From Clostridiales bacterium (GTDB lineage Bacteria; Bacillota; Clostridia; Christensenellales; Pumilibacteraceae), in assembly GCA_003533505.1 (NCBI GenBank), contig DQGD01000007.1, forward strand, positions 52,121-116,120: DNA of 64,000 nucleotides. Direction: 5' to 3'. The position numbers and the translations under genes were made by a program. The notes beneath the pieces are model-generated. The model saw only the letters and a list, made by a program, of their open reading frames with translations. It made no database searches and was not told where the DNA came from. Shown piece after piece: positions 17,248 through 26,742 of this stretch (its first letter is position 1; each line of letters starts with the position of its first letter).

Positions 17248-20200
17248 ATGAGTAAAAAGGGCAGAAGCTTTGTTAAGAGCGAAAAAGCCGCGCGCGGCAA
17301 AAACGGCAAGATAGCCGCCGCCGCGGTTACGGGACTTCTTTTCACCGTCGTACCTGCAGTGGGCTGCGCCTCGAACACGACTAAGGGCGAGGACTATAAC
17401 TGGAATTACAACAAGCCGTTCTTTGCCGAAGCCGACGATTTCATGAGCGTCGACGGCGTGCTCGACGAAGAGAAATGGCAGGGTAAGAACAAGATGGAGC
17501 ACACCAGCGACGGCATAACCTTTACCGCCACTACCGTGTTCACCGAAAAGGGCTTGTACCTCGGGCTTCAGGCGTTCGACAAGAATATCCAGTGGTACAC
17601 GAGAAACGAGTTCGGCAGCAACTCGTCCTTCGGCATCAAGATTGTCAAGACGGGCGAGCCAACTTACAACGTTCAGGGCTGGTACGAACACCCCAACCGC
17701 AACAACTACTATAATATCGACGCAAAGACCTCGCGTTCGTATCGCGAAACGCAGTACAACGCTGCGGCGGTAGTCGACGGCGAGCTGAACAGCGGCGAAA
17801 CCAAATCGCTCACCGCCGAGCTGTTCGTGCCGTGGGAGAGCTTGCACTACTCCGAGGAGGAGCTGGGCGAAAACGGCTATCCCGACGACGTTCAGATTTT
17901 CGTTTCGTACATGAAGATAGTCGCAGAAAGAAGCGGCGACAACCGCCAGCTCGTACCGGGCTTTATGGAAGGAAACCGCTACGACACGTTCTTCCTGTTC
18001 GGACCCGAGGGCTTGAAGAACGTCTATAATTCCGCCACGCTCGGCAACGCGGTAAACGGCGTTTCGGCGACCGACCGCTGGATAATCGACGACGCGGCAG
18101 GCACCGCAACGACCAACGAGGACCGCACTCAGATGCTGTGGTTCAAAAACGAGTATTCCTCCGACTTTATCATGGAAGCGGACGTTACCGTCCATAAGCC
18201 GAGCGAAGGCTACCACCCGTCGGTGGGTCTTATCTCCTATGCCAATCAGGAGAACATCGGGCTTTACGCCTACACGGGCAGAAGCCTTACCGACCGCGAA
18301 CCGGGGCAAAAGGTCATTTCGCTGAAAACGGGCACGATGACCGACGGCTTGCAGTGGATGGGCGGAATCACGCTTTCGGGCGACGTGAAGAAGGACTACG
18401 ACAGCGACACCGTCAGAATGAAGGTGATAAAGCAGGGCGGCAACTTCTACTACTTCTACAACGGCGAGTACTGGGATACCGAATTCAACGAAAAGCTTGC
18501 AGGCAAGGTCTACGCAGGTTTCTTCGCAAACGACGGCTGCACGTTCTCAAACTATTCGTTTACCGATTACGAGGGCAAATCCGACGAGCTCAGAGCCGAA
18601 ATCGGCAAGTCCGTGTACTTCGTGTCCGTTCCCGGCGTGAGCGCAAGGGGCAGCGTGACTTCAAGCCGCCTCGCGGTCAAGAAAGGTCAGCCCGTTACGA
18701 TTACTTTCGAGCCGGGCTCGGGCTATATGCTCACCGACGTCAAGAAAAACGGCGTGGGCATTTACGACGAGGTTTACAATAACTCCGTCGATTGCAGCTA
18801 CACTTTCACGCCAGACGGCGACGTCGATATAGAAGCTACTTACATGCCGTTCCCCACGGACAGCAGGGTGAACGTGCTGCTACCGCTAAGGTGCGGCGGC
18901 GAATCGGTGCTCAACGCTTCGGTAATTATTTACGGCGACGGTAATCTGTCGCGCTATAACGTGGGCACGAACTCCAAGGGCAACGCCGTCATCGAGCTTC
19001 CCAAAGCAGGCGTATACGACGTGGGCGGCAAGCAGATTTCCGTCAGCGGCAATTACAGAATGGTAGTGTCGTCAGAGGGTTATCACGACGTGGAGGAAAC
19101 GTTTGCCTTAAACGACGAAACGACTTCCGTGTCGCTGGACGGCAAGCAGCAGTCAGTCGCAGCCGACAAGGCGTTTACTCGCATTATCGCGATGGAAAAG
19201 ACGCGCTACGGCTCGTTCAAGGTCAACGACCTGACGGTAAACAGCGACAAGGGCTTCAAGCACAATCAATCGACGGGCAATTATTACTCGGATAGCGGCG
19301 CGATAACGGGCTATTTCGGCGACACCGTGGCGAGCGAGTACGTCGTCACGTTCGACACCGCTTTCAGCGAGCAAACGCACACGGGCACCGACCCCGTTGC
19401 TGGCGGCGTAGTCACTTCCGGCGGCAGAACGCTGGTCATGAAAGGCTGCTGGTGGGAGGGCAACCGCCTGTGCGTGGCTATCGGCGAAACTACCTTTACG
19501 AGCAGCGAGCTTTCGTTCTCGGGTTTTGAAAATTCTATCGGCGATAACGGCAACCTGCGTTTCACCGTGGCTAAGTACGGTAGGACCTTGTTCGTCTACG
19601 ACAAAGACGGCGCGCTGAGAATCTGGTTCGACGAGAGCGGCATTCACACCGCGAGCGGAGTGGAATACCGCGTGACAACAGGATCGAAAGAGAGCTTTGA
19701 AAAGGATTTGGCGGAGTTCTTCGCAGCCGGCGACGACAACGCGGTGGGTATCGCGCGCTACGGCAGCGGCGGCACCACCGAGTGGAACGTCGATTGGAAA
19801 GCCGGCGGAGCTTACGACTACGTTTCGAGCGGCGACTTCACGTTCGAAACCGAAACCGCCGACTACTCCGCGACCGTGTCGGGACTGCGCGTGGGCAACG
19901 GCTTCGTCAAGGGCTCGACCGTCAGAATAGAGGTTAAGGCAAAGAACGCCGACAAGGCGGCTTCCGTGCTGAGGCTGAATTACGGCGACGGACAGCATAT
20001 TGACGTAGCCGGCGAGTACGACGTTGTAAAGGACGCGACCGTGTTCGAGATTATCGCACGCGAGGCGTACACCGCCACGGTCAGCGAGTACGCGGACCTC
20101 GTGACGGTAAGCGGCAAGTTGAAGGCGGACGGCGTAACCGACTTTTCGGACGCTACGCTGGAAGTCGAGAGCGTGGGCGAGCTTAGCGGCGTAGTGAATG

Positions 20201-23200
20201 CCGACGGCAGTTTCTCCGTCAAGACGCTCGCAGGCGTATATAATATCCGCGCGTCGATAGGCGACAAGGTGGCGTACGTCATCGACGCACAGATTACCGA
20301 GTCCGGCAGCGTCGGCGAAATCGAGCTTATAGACGGCACGTTCGACTTGTCGGAAACCGCCGTGGTCAACGGCAAGCCCATGGATACCGCGCTCAACGCT
20401 CCGTACTACGAAACCCCGTCGTTCGAGCTGAGAAGCAAGGCGACGTCGGGCGAAATCGACGCGCTCGGAAAGAACAAGGCTTATCTCATGCCCGGCACAA
20501 AAACCGCGAACGATTACGTTTATTCGGTCAACATGAAGGGCGTAAACGCGTTTGCCGGCATGGGTATCACCGACGGCGAGAGCATACTTTCCTTCCAGGT
20601 AGTCAGCTGGGAGGCAGGCGGACAAAACCTCGTGCTCGAGTGCGACGCGATGAATTACAACTCCAATTCCGTGGAGGTCAGGTTCCCGGCGAGCGCGAAC
20701 GTCAACGCCGACGCGACCTACACCGTGACGAGGACCGCCGACTGCATTGTTCTGTCCTCGGGCACGGGCGACAAGACGACGTGGCTGATGCGTATAACCG
20801 CCGACGGCTATGAGTTCAACGGCGGCATAGTGGTGGAACGCGAGTTCGACGGCAAGTCCTCGCTCGTCCGCCTCGAAGCGCAGCAGGACAGACTCGCAGG
20901 CTTCTTCGGCGACGGAATCGAGCACATGGCTGTGCTTTACCGCAACGATACGAACGGAAGCGCGGCAAGCTATAAACTGAGCTTTAATAAGACCGCCGCT
21001 TCGGCGACGGCAGGCACGATAGTCCGCGCGGACGGCACTGCGCCCGGCGAGGGACGAGTGGTGCTCAAGTCCGACAAGACCTGCTACGTCTACGACGTGG
21101 ACGGCGCGGCTTTCTCGGCGAAAATCCCCTACGGCACTTACGACGTAGAGTATACTGGCGGCGGCTATGCGGCGTACAGCTACGGCGTAGTCGTGGGCGA
21201 GGGTACTACCATTTCGATAAACGCCAAGGACGCGACGCTCATGCCGGGCGCTGCGGTCACGCTGAACGGCAGAACGTACGGCGGCTATAACAACTCGACG
21301 TTCGTGACGACGGCGATGAAAGCGGCGACTTTGGACAGAGGCTCGACGACGATTGCGGCGGGACATAACAGCGCTTACGCGTTCGTGCTCCCGGGCACCA
21401 AGACTTCGGGCGAATACGAGTTCACCTCGCGGCTCACGAACGAGAACGGCAACGGGCAGATGGGCGGCATAGGAATTACCAACGGGCAGTATTCGTTGCA
21501 ATTCCAGCTGTCGAACGGCGAGGCGCGCGGCAAACGCCTGATTATCGAGCTCGCCGAAGGCTGGTGCGGAAACGACTTCGTGCTCAACTGCGAGTCGATC
21601 GACACCGACAACGTGTGGTCGACGGATAAGCTCGACGCCACGATTACTATTCGCAGGTACGCGGACAAAATCGAGGTGTACGTCGGCAGAGAAACCGTTT
21701 CCAAGGTTGTCACGATTACGGGCGACGGCTATGCGTATGCGAATGCCGGCTGGACGGTGAATAACGCCGACAGAGCGAACGGGCACAAGGCTAAGCTTGC
21801 CGGCTTCTTCGGCGAGGGCGTGGAGCACGCTATGGTGTACGCCAGCAACTACATGGTCGACGAAATGACCTATACCTCGCGCTTCGAGAAGATAGAGTAT
21901 CACGAGCTTTCCGCGCCCGTCAGTTTCCTCGACGGAAACGACGCGGCAAGCGGCACGCTTACGCTCAGAAACGAGCGCGGCGTGACCTATACGTTCGAGG
22001 TAAATCACGGCGCGAACACCGTGTCCGTGCCTTACGGCAGCTATTCCTACGTCTTTAACGCCGAGCGCTACGAGCAGAAATCGGGCGCGATTACATTCGA
22101 CGCCGAGCACACGAGTCTTAGCGAGATAAAGACGGGACGTTACATCGACGAAACGACGCTTTCCGCCGCCGAGGACGAGGAGAAAATAATCTTTAACTGG
22201 GCAGAGAACGCCGCCGACATCGACGGATATAAGCTGGTGAGAAAGGGCGAAACCGACGTTGTCGTCGCGAGCACCGAAAACGGCTTGACCGCGACGGACG
22301 GCACGTTTACCGCCACCGTGGATAAGACCGCGAGCGATTACGTCAAGGGCGCGACCTACGAGCTCGTCGTGACGGCAAAGGAGGGCAAGCTCGCTCCGCC
22401 TGCCGACGAATTCACCGCAGTCGAGTTCGGCTACGGCGTGATTAACGACCTGAGCTCCGCCGAAATGGCAGAGAGATTTACCGTGACGGGCACGGGCGTT
22501 ACCTTTGGTTTCGACCGCGGCTTGAAGCTCACGGGCGGCGAGAACGCGACGGCGAGAATAAAGTCGCTGAGAACGCGCGACCTTAGCGGCGTAAGCTTCG
22601 TCAACGTTCTGCTTACGGGCAGCGGCAACGCGACGGTTGCCGGCAAGACCGTCGAGCTTAACGCGGACGGCGTGTACGTCAACCTTACGCCCGAGCAGTA
22701 CAACGGCGGCGAGTTTGACGTGACGTTCTCGGGCAGCATGACGATAAAATCCATAGAAACCGACGCGATGAACGGCGCGCTTGCCACGAGCTGGAACGAA
22801 ACTCCCGGTTGCGGCGCGGTGACGAGAAACGAGGACGGCAGCTATACGATTACCGAAAGTAACGCCGGCTCGAGATACAGCTTTACGTCGCTCGCTATGG
22901 ATAAGTCCGTGCGCTTTACCGTGAGTGCGAACGTAAAAGTCAAGACCGTCGCGGACAAAGGCGCGCAGCACGGCTTCACGATTTCCTCGCCGCTGGACGG
23001 CAAGGCTCGCGGCGCGATGGTATACGACACCAAATACGACGAGGTGTGGATACTGTCCTACGTCCCCGGCTGGACGTTCAAGCAGATTTACAGGGGCAAA
23101 GAAGGCTGGCTGATGAGCGACGCGGACTACAACGCCGTCGACAAGACTAACTTCAAGCTGACTATGGTGCGCGACAACGCCATGCTGTACCTGCTACTCA

Positions 23201-25146
23201 ACGACAAGCCGCTCGCCTGCGTGAACACCGAGGTTTATCCGATGTTCATCACGGCGGAAGGAAGCACCGAAGGCGTTTCGATAAAGGATATTCCGCTGGT
23301 CACCGGGCTTGCATCGAGAAACGTACAGGGTTCGGCAAGCGATCCGCTCGACACCGCGACCTATTCGGATATTTCGCTGAAACTCACCGCCGAGCACGCC
23401 GCGCTCAACCGCGTTACCGGCACGATTAGCGGTGCGAACGCGAACACCGAGCTTTACATCGGCAAAGTCGGAGGAACGGCAATCGCCGCATGCGACGGCG
23501 ACGGCAAGTATTCCGCGCTTGTTCCCACGGGAGCTAAGCTCGTCGCCTACGATGGCAAGAAAGCCGCGTTTATGGGCGAGGCGAGCGAAGCCGGGGTAAA
23601 GGACGGCGCGATGATTGACGCGACCTGGATGGTCACGGGCGACTATGACTTACAGAAAGCTTCGGCGGAGGGCAACGGCGTTTACGACGCGCCTGCCGTC
23701 AACGGACTGACTCCGTGGCTGCCGTCGCTCGCTACCGACAAGCCGTTCGAGTTTAAGAGCTCAATCACGATGCGCGACGCCACCGACCCCTTAGGCATGG
23801 CAGGCATTTCCGTGGTCAACCCTGCGACGGGCACGCGCATTTCGATGCAAAGTATTTCGTGGGAGGGCGCCGGCGCAAAGGTGCTCCTCGACGTGCAGAG
23901 AAGCAACGAGGGCAACAACCCCTACGTCGTCGCGTGCAAGAGCGCCAACGTGTTCATGGCGGCGACGAAAAACGAATCCGGCGACATCACCGCTCCGGGC
24001 GCAATGAACGTCGGCTTCAAGGTGAGCCGCACCGCCGACAGGATAGTGATTTCCGCAGGTCCCGACGGCAGCGAAATTAAAATCGCCACGATTACGGCGA
24101 GCGGAATCAGGCTCGCGAGCGAGTGGAGCCTGGGCGACGGCGGCAGAAAACCGGCTAACGACGCAAAGTGCGCAGAATTCTTTGCGGACGGCGTCGAGCT
24201 GACTGTGGGTTATGAGAGTTATGACAGGTTCGGAAGAAGCGTAGTCTACACGAGCTCCTTCAACGAAGTTGCCGCCGTGGACGTCACGGGCACCGTAGGC
24301 ACGGGTACCGGCACGCTTGACCTTATCGCGGCGAGCGGCGCGATTTACGAGCTGACCGTCACGGACGGCGCGGTTTCGGGCAAAGCTCCCGAGGGCACTT
24401 ACAAGGCACGCTATAAGGGCGACGACGGCTACGGCTCGAGCGACGCGCTCACAATCGCCTCGGATACGCCGATTACCATGGCGGTCACAGCCGGAAAATC
24501 CACCGCAATCAGGGGCGGCAGCTACCTTATTAACGGTAACGCCGTCGAAGCCAACGCGCTCGGCGCAACCGAAGCCGCGGCTTCGGAAACGGGCAGCGTT
24601 ACGCTGACGAATAACACCGTCAACTTCTACCACATGCCCGATACGCTGACTAGCGGCGACTACGAGTACGTTTTTAATCTCAAAAATGCCGATAATATGT
24701 CCGGACTCGCGATTTACGACGGAACGAGCAGGTTTACCGTGCAAATAGCGGCTTGGGAAGACGGCGGTAAGCGCGTGGTAGTGGATTGCGCCGGGTGGAT
24801 GGGCAACGACGTCGTGCTTAACGTAAACGGATCTACCAACACCGCCGCCGACGCCACATTCACCGTGCGTCGCGAAAGTAACACGATCAAGGTGTATATG
24901 GGTTCGGGCGAGAGCAAAATCTTAGTGTTCACGGTGGAAACCGACGGCACGATTACGCTCGCGGACGGGGTCACGCCGCAGCTCACGACGGATATGACGC
25001 AGGAAAAGTTTGACGAGCGATTGGCGAACATGAAACCGCTCCTTGCGAACTTCCTTAAATCCGGCTCGCAGAACATGATGGGGCTGGGCAGAAACGACAA
25101 CCGTTCGCAGTCCGTGACTTACACAACGTCGTTTAAGCCGCTGTAA
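17248..25146 (+). CDS. Giant multi-module surface lipoprotein (2,632 residues), carbohydrate-binding-like
   Basis: A basic N-terminus, hydrophobic stretch and PAVGC at residues 36-40 suggest a lipoprotein. Residues about 55-245 resemble a family 9-type carbohydrate-binding domain (VDGVLDEEKWQG, GLYLGLQAFD). Then come about seven concanavalin/lectin-like sandwiches, recognisable by a shared strand of the form TxxRxADxIxVYxG near residues 390, 772, 1158, 1467, 1970, 2259 and 2539. Five end with a variant of LAxFFxxGxE followed by YTSxF. Small transthyretin/carboxypeptidase-regulatory-like domains and one fibronectin-like segment (near 1635-1730) sit between them. No catalytic motif, sorting signal or S-layer domain was found. 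GGGAGGAG precedes ATG 17248, and the gene closes the operon. It most likely captures or displays polysaccharide. Confidence 0.85.
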   Translation: MSKKGRSFVKSEKAARGKNGKIAAAAVTGLLFTVVPAVGCASNTTKGEDYNWNYNKPFFAEADDFMSVDGVLDEEKWQGKNKMEHTSDGITFTATTVFTEKGLYLGLQAFDKNIQWYTRNEFGSNSSFGIKIVKTGEPTYNVQGWYEHPNRNNYYNIDAKTSRSYRETQYNAAAVVDGELNSGETKSLTAELFVPWESLHYSEEELGENGYPDDVQIFVSYMKIVAERSGDNRQLVPGFMEGNRYDTFFLFGPEGLKNVYNSATLGNAVNGVSATDRWIIDDAAGTATTNEDRTQMLWFKNEYSSDFIMEADVTVHKPSEGYHPSVGLISYANQENIGLYAYTGRSLTDREPGQKVISLKTGTMTDGLQWMGGITLSGDVKKDYDSDTVRMKVIKQGGNFYYFYNGEYWDTEFNEKLAGKVYAGFFANDGCTFSNYSFTDYEGKSDELRAEIGKSVYFVSVPGVSARGSVTSSRLAVKKGQPVTITFEPGSGYMLTDVKKNGVGIYDEVYNNSVDCSYTFTPDGDVDIEATYMPFPTDSRVNVLLPLRCGGESVLNASVIIYGDGNLSRYNVGTNSKGNAVIELPKAGVYDVGGKQISVSGNYRMVVSSEGYHDVEETFALNDETTSVSLDGKQQSVAADKAFTRIIAMEKTRYGSFKVNDLTVNSDKGFKHNQSTGNYYSDSGAITGYFGDTVASEYVVTFDTAFSEQTHTGTDPVAGGVVTSGGRTLVMKGCWWEGNRLCVAIGETTFTSSELSFSGFENSIGDNGNLRFTVAKYGRTLFVYDKDGALRIWFDESGIHTASGVEYRVTTGSKESFEKDLAEFFAAGDDNAVGIARYGSGGTTEWNVDWKAGGAYDYVSSGDFTFETETADYSATVSGLRVGNGFVKGSTVRIEVKAKNADKAASVLRLNYGDGQHIDVAGEYDVVKDATVFEIIAREAYTATVSEYADLVTVSGKLKADGVTDFSDATLEVESVGELSGVVNADGSFSVKTLAGVYNIRASIGDKVAYVIDAQITESGSVGEIELIDGTFDLSETAVVNGKPMDTALNAPYYETPSFELRSKATSGEIDALGKNKAYLMPGTKTANDYVYSVNMKGVNAFAGMGITDGESILSFQVVSWEAGGQNLVLECDAMNYNSNSVEVRFPASANVNADATYTVTRTADCIVLSSGTGDKTTWLMRITADGYEFNGGIVVEREFDGKSSLVRLEAQQDRLAGFFGDGIEHMAVLYRNDTNGSAASYKLSFNKTAASATAGTIVRADGTAPGEGRVVLKSDKTCYVYDVDGAAFSAKIPYGTYDVEYTGGGYAAYSYGVVVGEGTTISINAKDATLMPGAAVTLNGRTYGGYNNSTFVTTAMKAATLDRGSTTIAAGHNSAYAFVLPGTKTSGEYEFTSRLTNENGNGQMGGIGITNGQYSLQFQLSNGEARGKRLIIELAEGWCGNDFVLNCESIDTDNVWSTDKLDATITIRRYADKIEVYVGRETVSKVVTITGDGYAYANAGWTVNNADRANGHKAKLAGFFGEGVEHAMVYASNYMVDEMTYTSRFEKIEYHELSAPVSFLDGNDAASGTLTLRNERGVTYTFEVNHGANTVSVPYGSYSYVFNAERYEQKSGAITFDAEHTSLSEIKTGRYIDETTLSAAEDEEKIIFNWAENAADIDGYKLVRKGETDVVVASTENGLTATDGTFTATVDKTASDYVKGATYELVVTAKEGKLAPPADEFTAVEFGYGVINDLSSAEMAERFTVTGTGVTFGFDRGLKLTGGENATARIKSLRTRDLSGVSFVNVLLTGSGNATVAGKTVELNADGVYVNLTPEQYNGGEFDVTFSGSMTIKSIETDAMNGALATSWNETPGCGAVTRNEDGSYTITESNAGSRYSFTSLAMDKSVRFTVSANVKVKTVADKGAQHGFTISSPLDGKARGAMVYDTKYDEVWILSYVPGWTFKQIYRGKEGWLMSDADYNAVDKTNFKLTMVRDNAMLYLLLNDKPLACVNTEVYPMFITAEGSTEGVSIKDIPLVTGLASRNVQGSASDPLDTATYSDISLKLTAEHAALNRVTGTISGANANTELYIGKVGGTAIAACDGDGKYSALVPTGAKLVAYDGKKAAFMGEASEAGVKDGAMIDATWMVTGDYDLQKASAEGNGVYDAPAVNGLTPWLPSLATDKPFEFKSSITMRDATDPLGMAGISVVNPATGTRISMQSISWEGAGAKVLLDVQRSNEGNNPYVVACKSANVFMAATKNESGDITAPGAMNVGFKVSRTADRIVISAGPDGSEIKIATITASGIRLASEWSLGDGGRKPANDAKCAEFFADGVELTVGYESYDRFGRSVVYTSSFNEVAAVDVTGTVGTGTGTLDLIAASGAIYELTVTDGAVSGKAPEGTYKARYKGDDGYGSSDALTIASDTPITMAVTAGKSTAIRGGSYLINGNAVEANALGATEAAASETGSVTLTNNTVNFYHMPDTLTSGDYEYVFNLKNADNMSGLAIYDGTSRFTVQIAAWEDGGKRVVVDCAGWMGNDVVLNVNGSTNTAADATFTVRRESNTIKVYMGSGESKILVFTVETDGTITLADGVTPQLTTDMTQEKFDERLANMKPLLANFLKSGSQNMMGLGRNDNRSQSVTYTTSFKPL

Positions 25147-25188
25147 GTCGAACGCAAACTATGTTTCTTCATACTCCTTAAAATAGCG

Positions 25189-25219
25189 AAAGGGTTGCGG
25201 AGTTTACCGCAGCCCTTTT
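25189..25219. terminator. Bidirectional terminator between convergent genes
   Basis: AAAGGGTTGCGG (25189-25200) pairs with CCGCAGCCCTTT (25207-25218) with one G-U pair and a 6-base loop. It lies between the plus-strand giant gene and the minus-strand YwiB-like gene. Confidence 0.8.
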
Positions 25220-25263
25220 GCATTTGCGAGTGGATTATTTGTGGTTATTTGTGAGGTATTACG

Positions 25264-25623
25264 CTATTTTTCGCAAGTTACGCGCAGGGATTTGCGCTCG
25301 TCGTGCGGCGGAAGCGAGTATTCGGCGGCGAGAGTAAAGCCGTCGGGCGTTTCGGAAAACGACAGCGAATGCAACGCGATTTCGGGCTCGTAAAATTCGC
25401 CCGTCGGCGTTTTCAGCGTGAGCGACGAGTATTCGCTCAGCACGAGCTCGTAGTCGATTTCGCCGGACTTTACGATTTTCGCGGTTTTTCCGTCGGTTTC
25501 TATCTTGAATACCGCGCCGTCGGCGGTAAAGCGCACGGCGTGCTTGCCGCGGCTATATAGGTACCTGCACGGGAGCGGCGAAGCGGCGACAGTATTTATA
25601 TGTACTTTTGCTTCGGTTGTCAT
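25264..25623 (-). CDS. DUF1934/YwiB-like small beta-barrel protein
   Basis: The product has 119 residues from ATG 25623. The order of strands (RYLYSRGKHAVRFTADGAVF, KIVKSGEIDYELVLSEYSS, KTPTGEF, GFTLAAEYSLPP) resembles the YwiB/DUF1934 calycin-like family, whose function is not established. The family resemblance is from memory and moderate. The start was chosen because a perfect promoter sits immediately upstream: the -10 ends 6 bases before the A of ATG. This implies a leaderless message and rules out the longer frame reaching 25704. There is no Shine-Dalgarno sequence. Confidence 0.65.
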   Translation of the reverse strand: MTTEAKVHINTVAASPLPCRYLYSRGKHAVRFTADGAVFKIETDGKTAKIVKSGEIDYELVLSEYSSLTLKTPTGEFYEPEIALHSLSFSETPDGFTLAAEYSLPPHDERKSLRVTCEK

Positions 25624-25629
25624 ACGGCT

Positions 25630-25658
25630 ATTATACGCTTGCCGCAACGGTTTGTCAA
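25630..25658 (-). promoter_or_regulatory. Consensus promoter predicting a leaderless transcript
   Basis: On the minus strand TTGACA (25658-25653), 17-base spacer, TATAAT (25635-25630). Only 6 bases separate TATAAT from ATG 25623, so transcription should begin at or within a base or two of the start codon. Confidence 0.82.
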
Positions 25659-25700
25659 GGTTGCGGCGTGGCGTTTGCATGCAAAAAATACAGTCCGACG

Positions 25701-25730
25701 ACATAATTTTTCGGCGGTTATAGCATACTA
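25701..25730 (+). promoter_or_regulatory. Possible forespore (sigma-G/F-like) promoter
   Basis: CATACTA at 25724-25730 matches the sigma-F/G -10 pattern CATWMTA. ACATA at 25701-25705, 18 bases upstream, matches the -35 pattern GMATA at four of five positions. It lies 36 bases before the spoVT-like gene. In Bacillus spoVT is sigma-G dependent. Confidence 0.4.
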
Positions 25731-25766
25731 ACTGCGAAAAAAAGCCGTAATCGGCATCGGAGAATT

Positions 25767-26291
25767 ATGAAAACCAACGGGATAATCAGAAGAATAGACG
25801 ACCTCGGGCGCATCGTGATTCCGCGCGAGTTCCGCAGACTGCACGGCATCGACCTTGGCGACCCCATGGAAATAGTCGCCACCGCCGACGGAGAAATCAT
25901 CGTCAGAAAAGCCGATACCTCCGAGGAGCTTGTCAAAATCGCAAAAAAGGTAGCGGCAGCCGCCGCCGACGAGCTGTCGGGCACGATTTTGGTGTGCGAT
26001 TTCAATTCGTGGCTCACGGGCTTCGGGCAGAGAAAGAACGAGTTTGTCGGTAAACCCTTGCCGCAGGGCGCGGAAAGGGCGCTGCGCGAGAGAAAAACGA
26101 TAACCGACGGAGGTTTCGGCGCGGCCGCCTTGCAGGGCTCGGAGCTGAAGTTTAGCGTGCTGCCTGCCGCAGCCGACGGGGATTGCTTCGGCGGCGTGGG
26201 CTACGTTTCCGACGGCGCGGTCACAAAGAGCGAGCTGGCGATTTTGCGCGTTACCGCGAGAGTGATAGGGGAGTTTATGCGCAAATTCTAG
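25767..26291 (+). CDS. spoVT: SpoVT-like AbrB-family transcriptional regulator
   Basis: The 174-residue product is close to the 178 of Bacillus SpoVT. Residues 1-50 are the swapped-hairpin AbrB DNA-binding domain (MKTNGIIRRIDDLGRIVIPR, then GIDLGDPMEI). The rest is a GAF-like domain (LSGTILVCDFNSWLTGFG, FVGKPLPQGAERALRERKTI). SpoVT adjusts forespore gene expression late in sporulation, so its presence suggests a spore-forming ancestry. Other AbrB-GAF proteins exist, so orthology is likely but not certain. GGAG lies 7 bases before ATG 25767, and the gene is followed directly by a terminator. Confidence 0.8.
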   Translation: MKTNGIIRRIDDLGRIVIPREFRRLHGIDLGDPMEIVATADGEIIVRKADTSEELVKIAKKVAAAAADELSGTILVCDFNSWLTGFGQRKNEFVGKPLPQGAERALRERKTITDGGFGAAALQGSELKFSVLPAAADGDCFGGVGYVSDGAVTKSELAILRVTARVIGEFMRKF

Positions 26292-26292
26292 T

Positions 26293-26330
26293 TTCGGGGC
26301 GGTAATTCGCCCCTATAACCCCGAATTTTT
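26293..26330 (+). terminator. Terminator of the spoVT-like gene
   Basis: TTCGGGG (26293-26299) and CCCCGAA (26319-26325) followed by five T. The loop itself contains a GGGCG...CGCCC hairpin, so two alternative structures are possible. Confidence 0.7.
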
Positions 26331-26516
26331 AAGAAGTGGAGGCGTAATTGCCCCCAAAAGCCCCGAATTTTTAAGTAGCGTTGTTTTTGCGTATAGCATG
26401 TAACGCTATTTTTAATTTAATTATAATTGTGGTAGAAAGGTTAGTTTTAATGATGCGGCTGTAATTATAGCGGATAGAAAGAAATATTACTACTTTTTCA
26501 AGTGACGAAAAAGTAG
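26297..26516 (+). repeat. Dispersed ~220-bp structured repeat, copy A
   Basis: This stretch matches 63777-64000 in several ordered blocks: GGGCGGTAATTCGCCCC, CCCCGAATTTTTAAG, the hairpin TAGCGTT...AACGCTA followed by T-run (26376-26413), a GGTTAGTTTT block, and TACTACTTTTT. It ends in a 10-base hairpin at 26490-26499/26507-26516. It encodes no protein. Confidence 0.75.
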
Positions 26517-26648
26517 CAAAAAGTCATTGGGGGACACTTGCGGCTGTGTCCCCCTAATCCCCCCGCAACGCTTTAAATGTCGCAAATGAGTAACAGCATC
26601 TGCACCGCACGACAACCGCAAGTATGGGGAGGTAAACGTGTAAATTCT

Positions 26649-26742
26649 AACGCGCACTCTCCGTTTTCTGCCGTCATCCTGAGCGCGCGGCATTCCGCGC
26701 GCGTGAGGAACCCCTGCATGGAACGAATAATCGACTTTATAA
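26649..26742. repeat. 94-base direct repeat, copy 1
   Basis: Begins AACGCGCACTCTCCG and contains a GCGCGCGG..CCGCGCGC palindrome. It matches 27084-27177 over the full 94 bases with only a handful of substitutions. Confidence 0.85.

Noticed and set aside
19153..22971. A 1,272-codon open frame on the minus strand inside the giant lipoprotein gene
   Set aside because: It is an artefact of high GC third positions in the sense gene: the translation is Arg/His/Val-rich, lacks any domain, and has no ribosome site. Similar antisense frames at 11518-13017, 15153-17018 and 43362-44660 were rejected for the same reason.
25624..25704. N-terminal extension of the YwiB-like protein to Met 25704
   Set aside because: A perfect promoter lies within it, so it would not be transcribed from that promoter, and the extra residues are Cys/Arg-rich and unlike the family.
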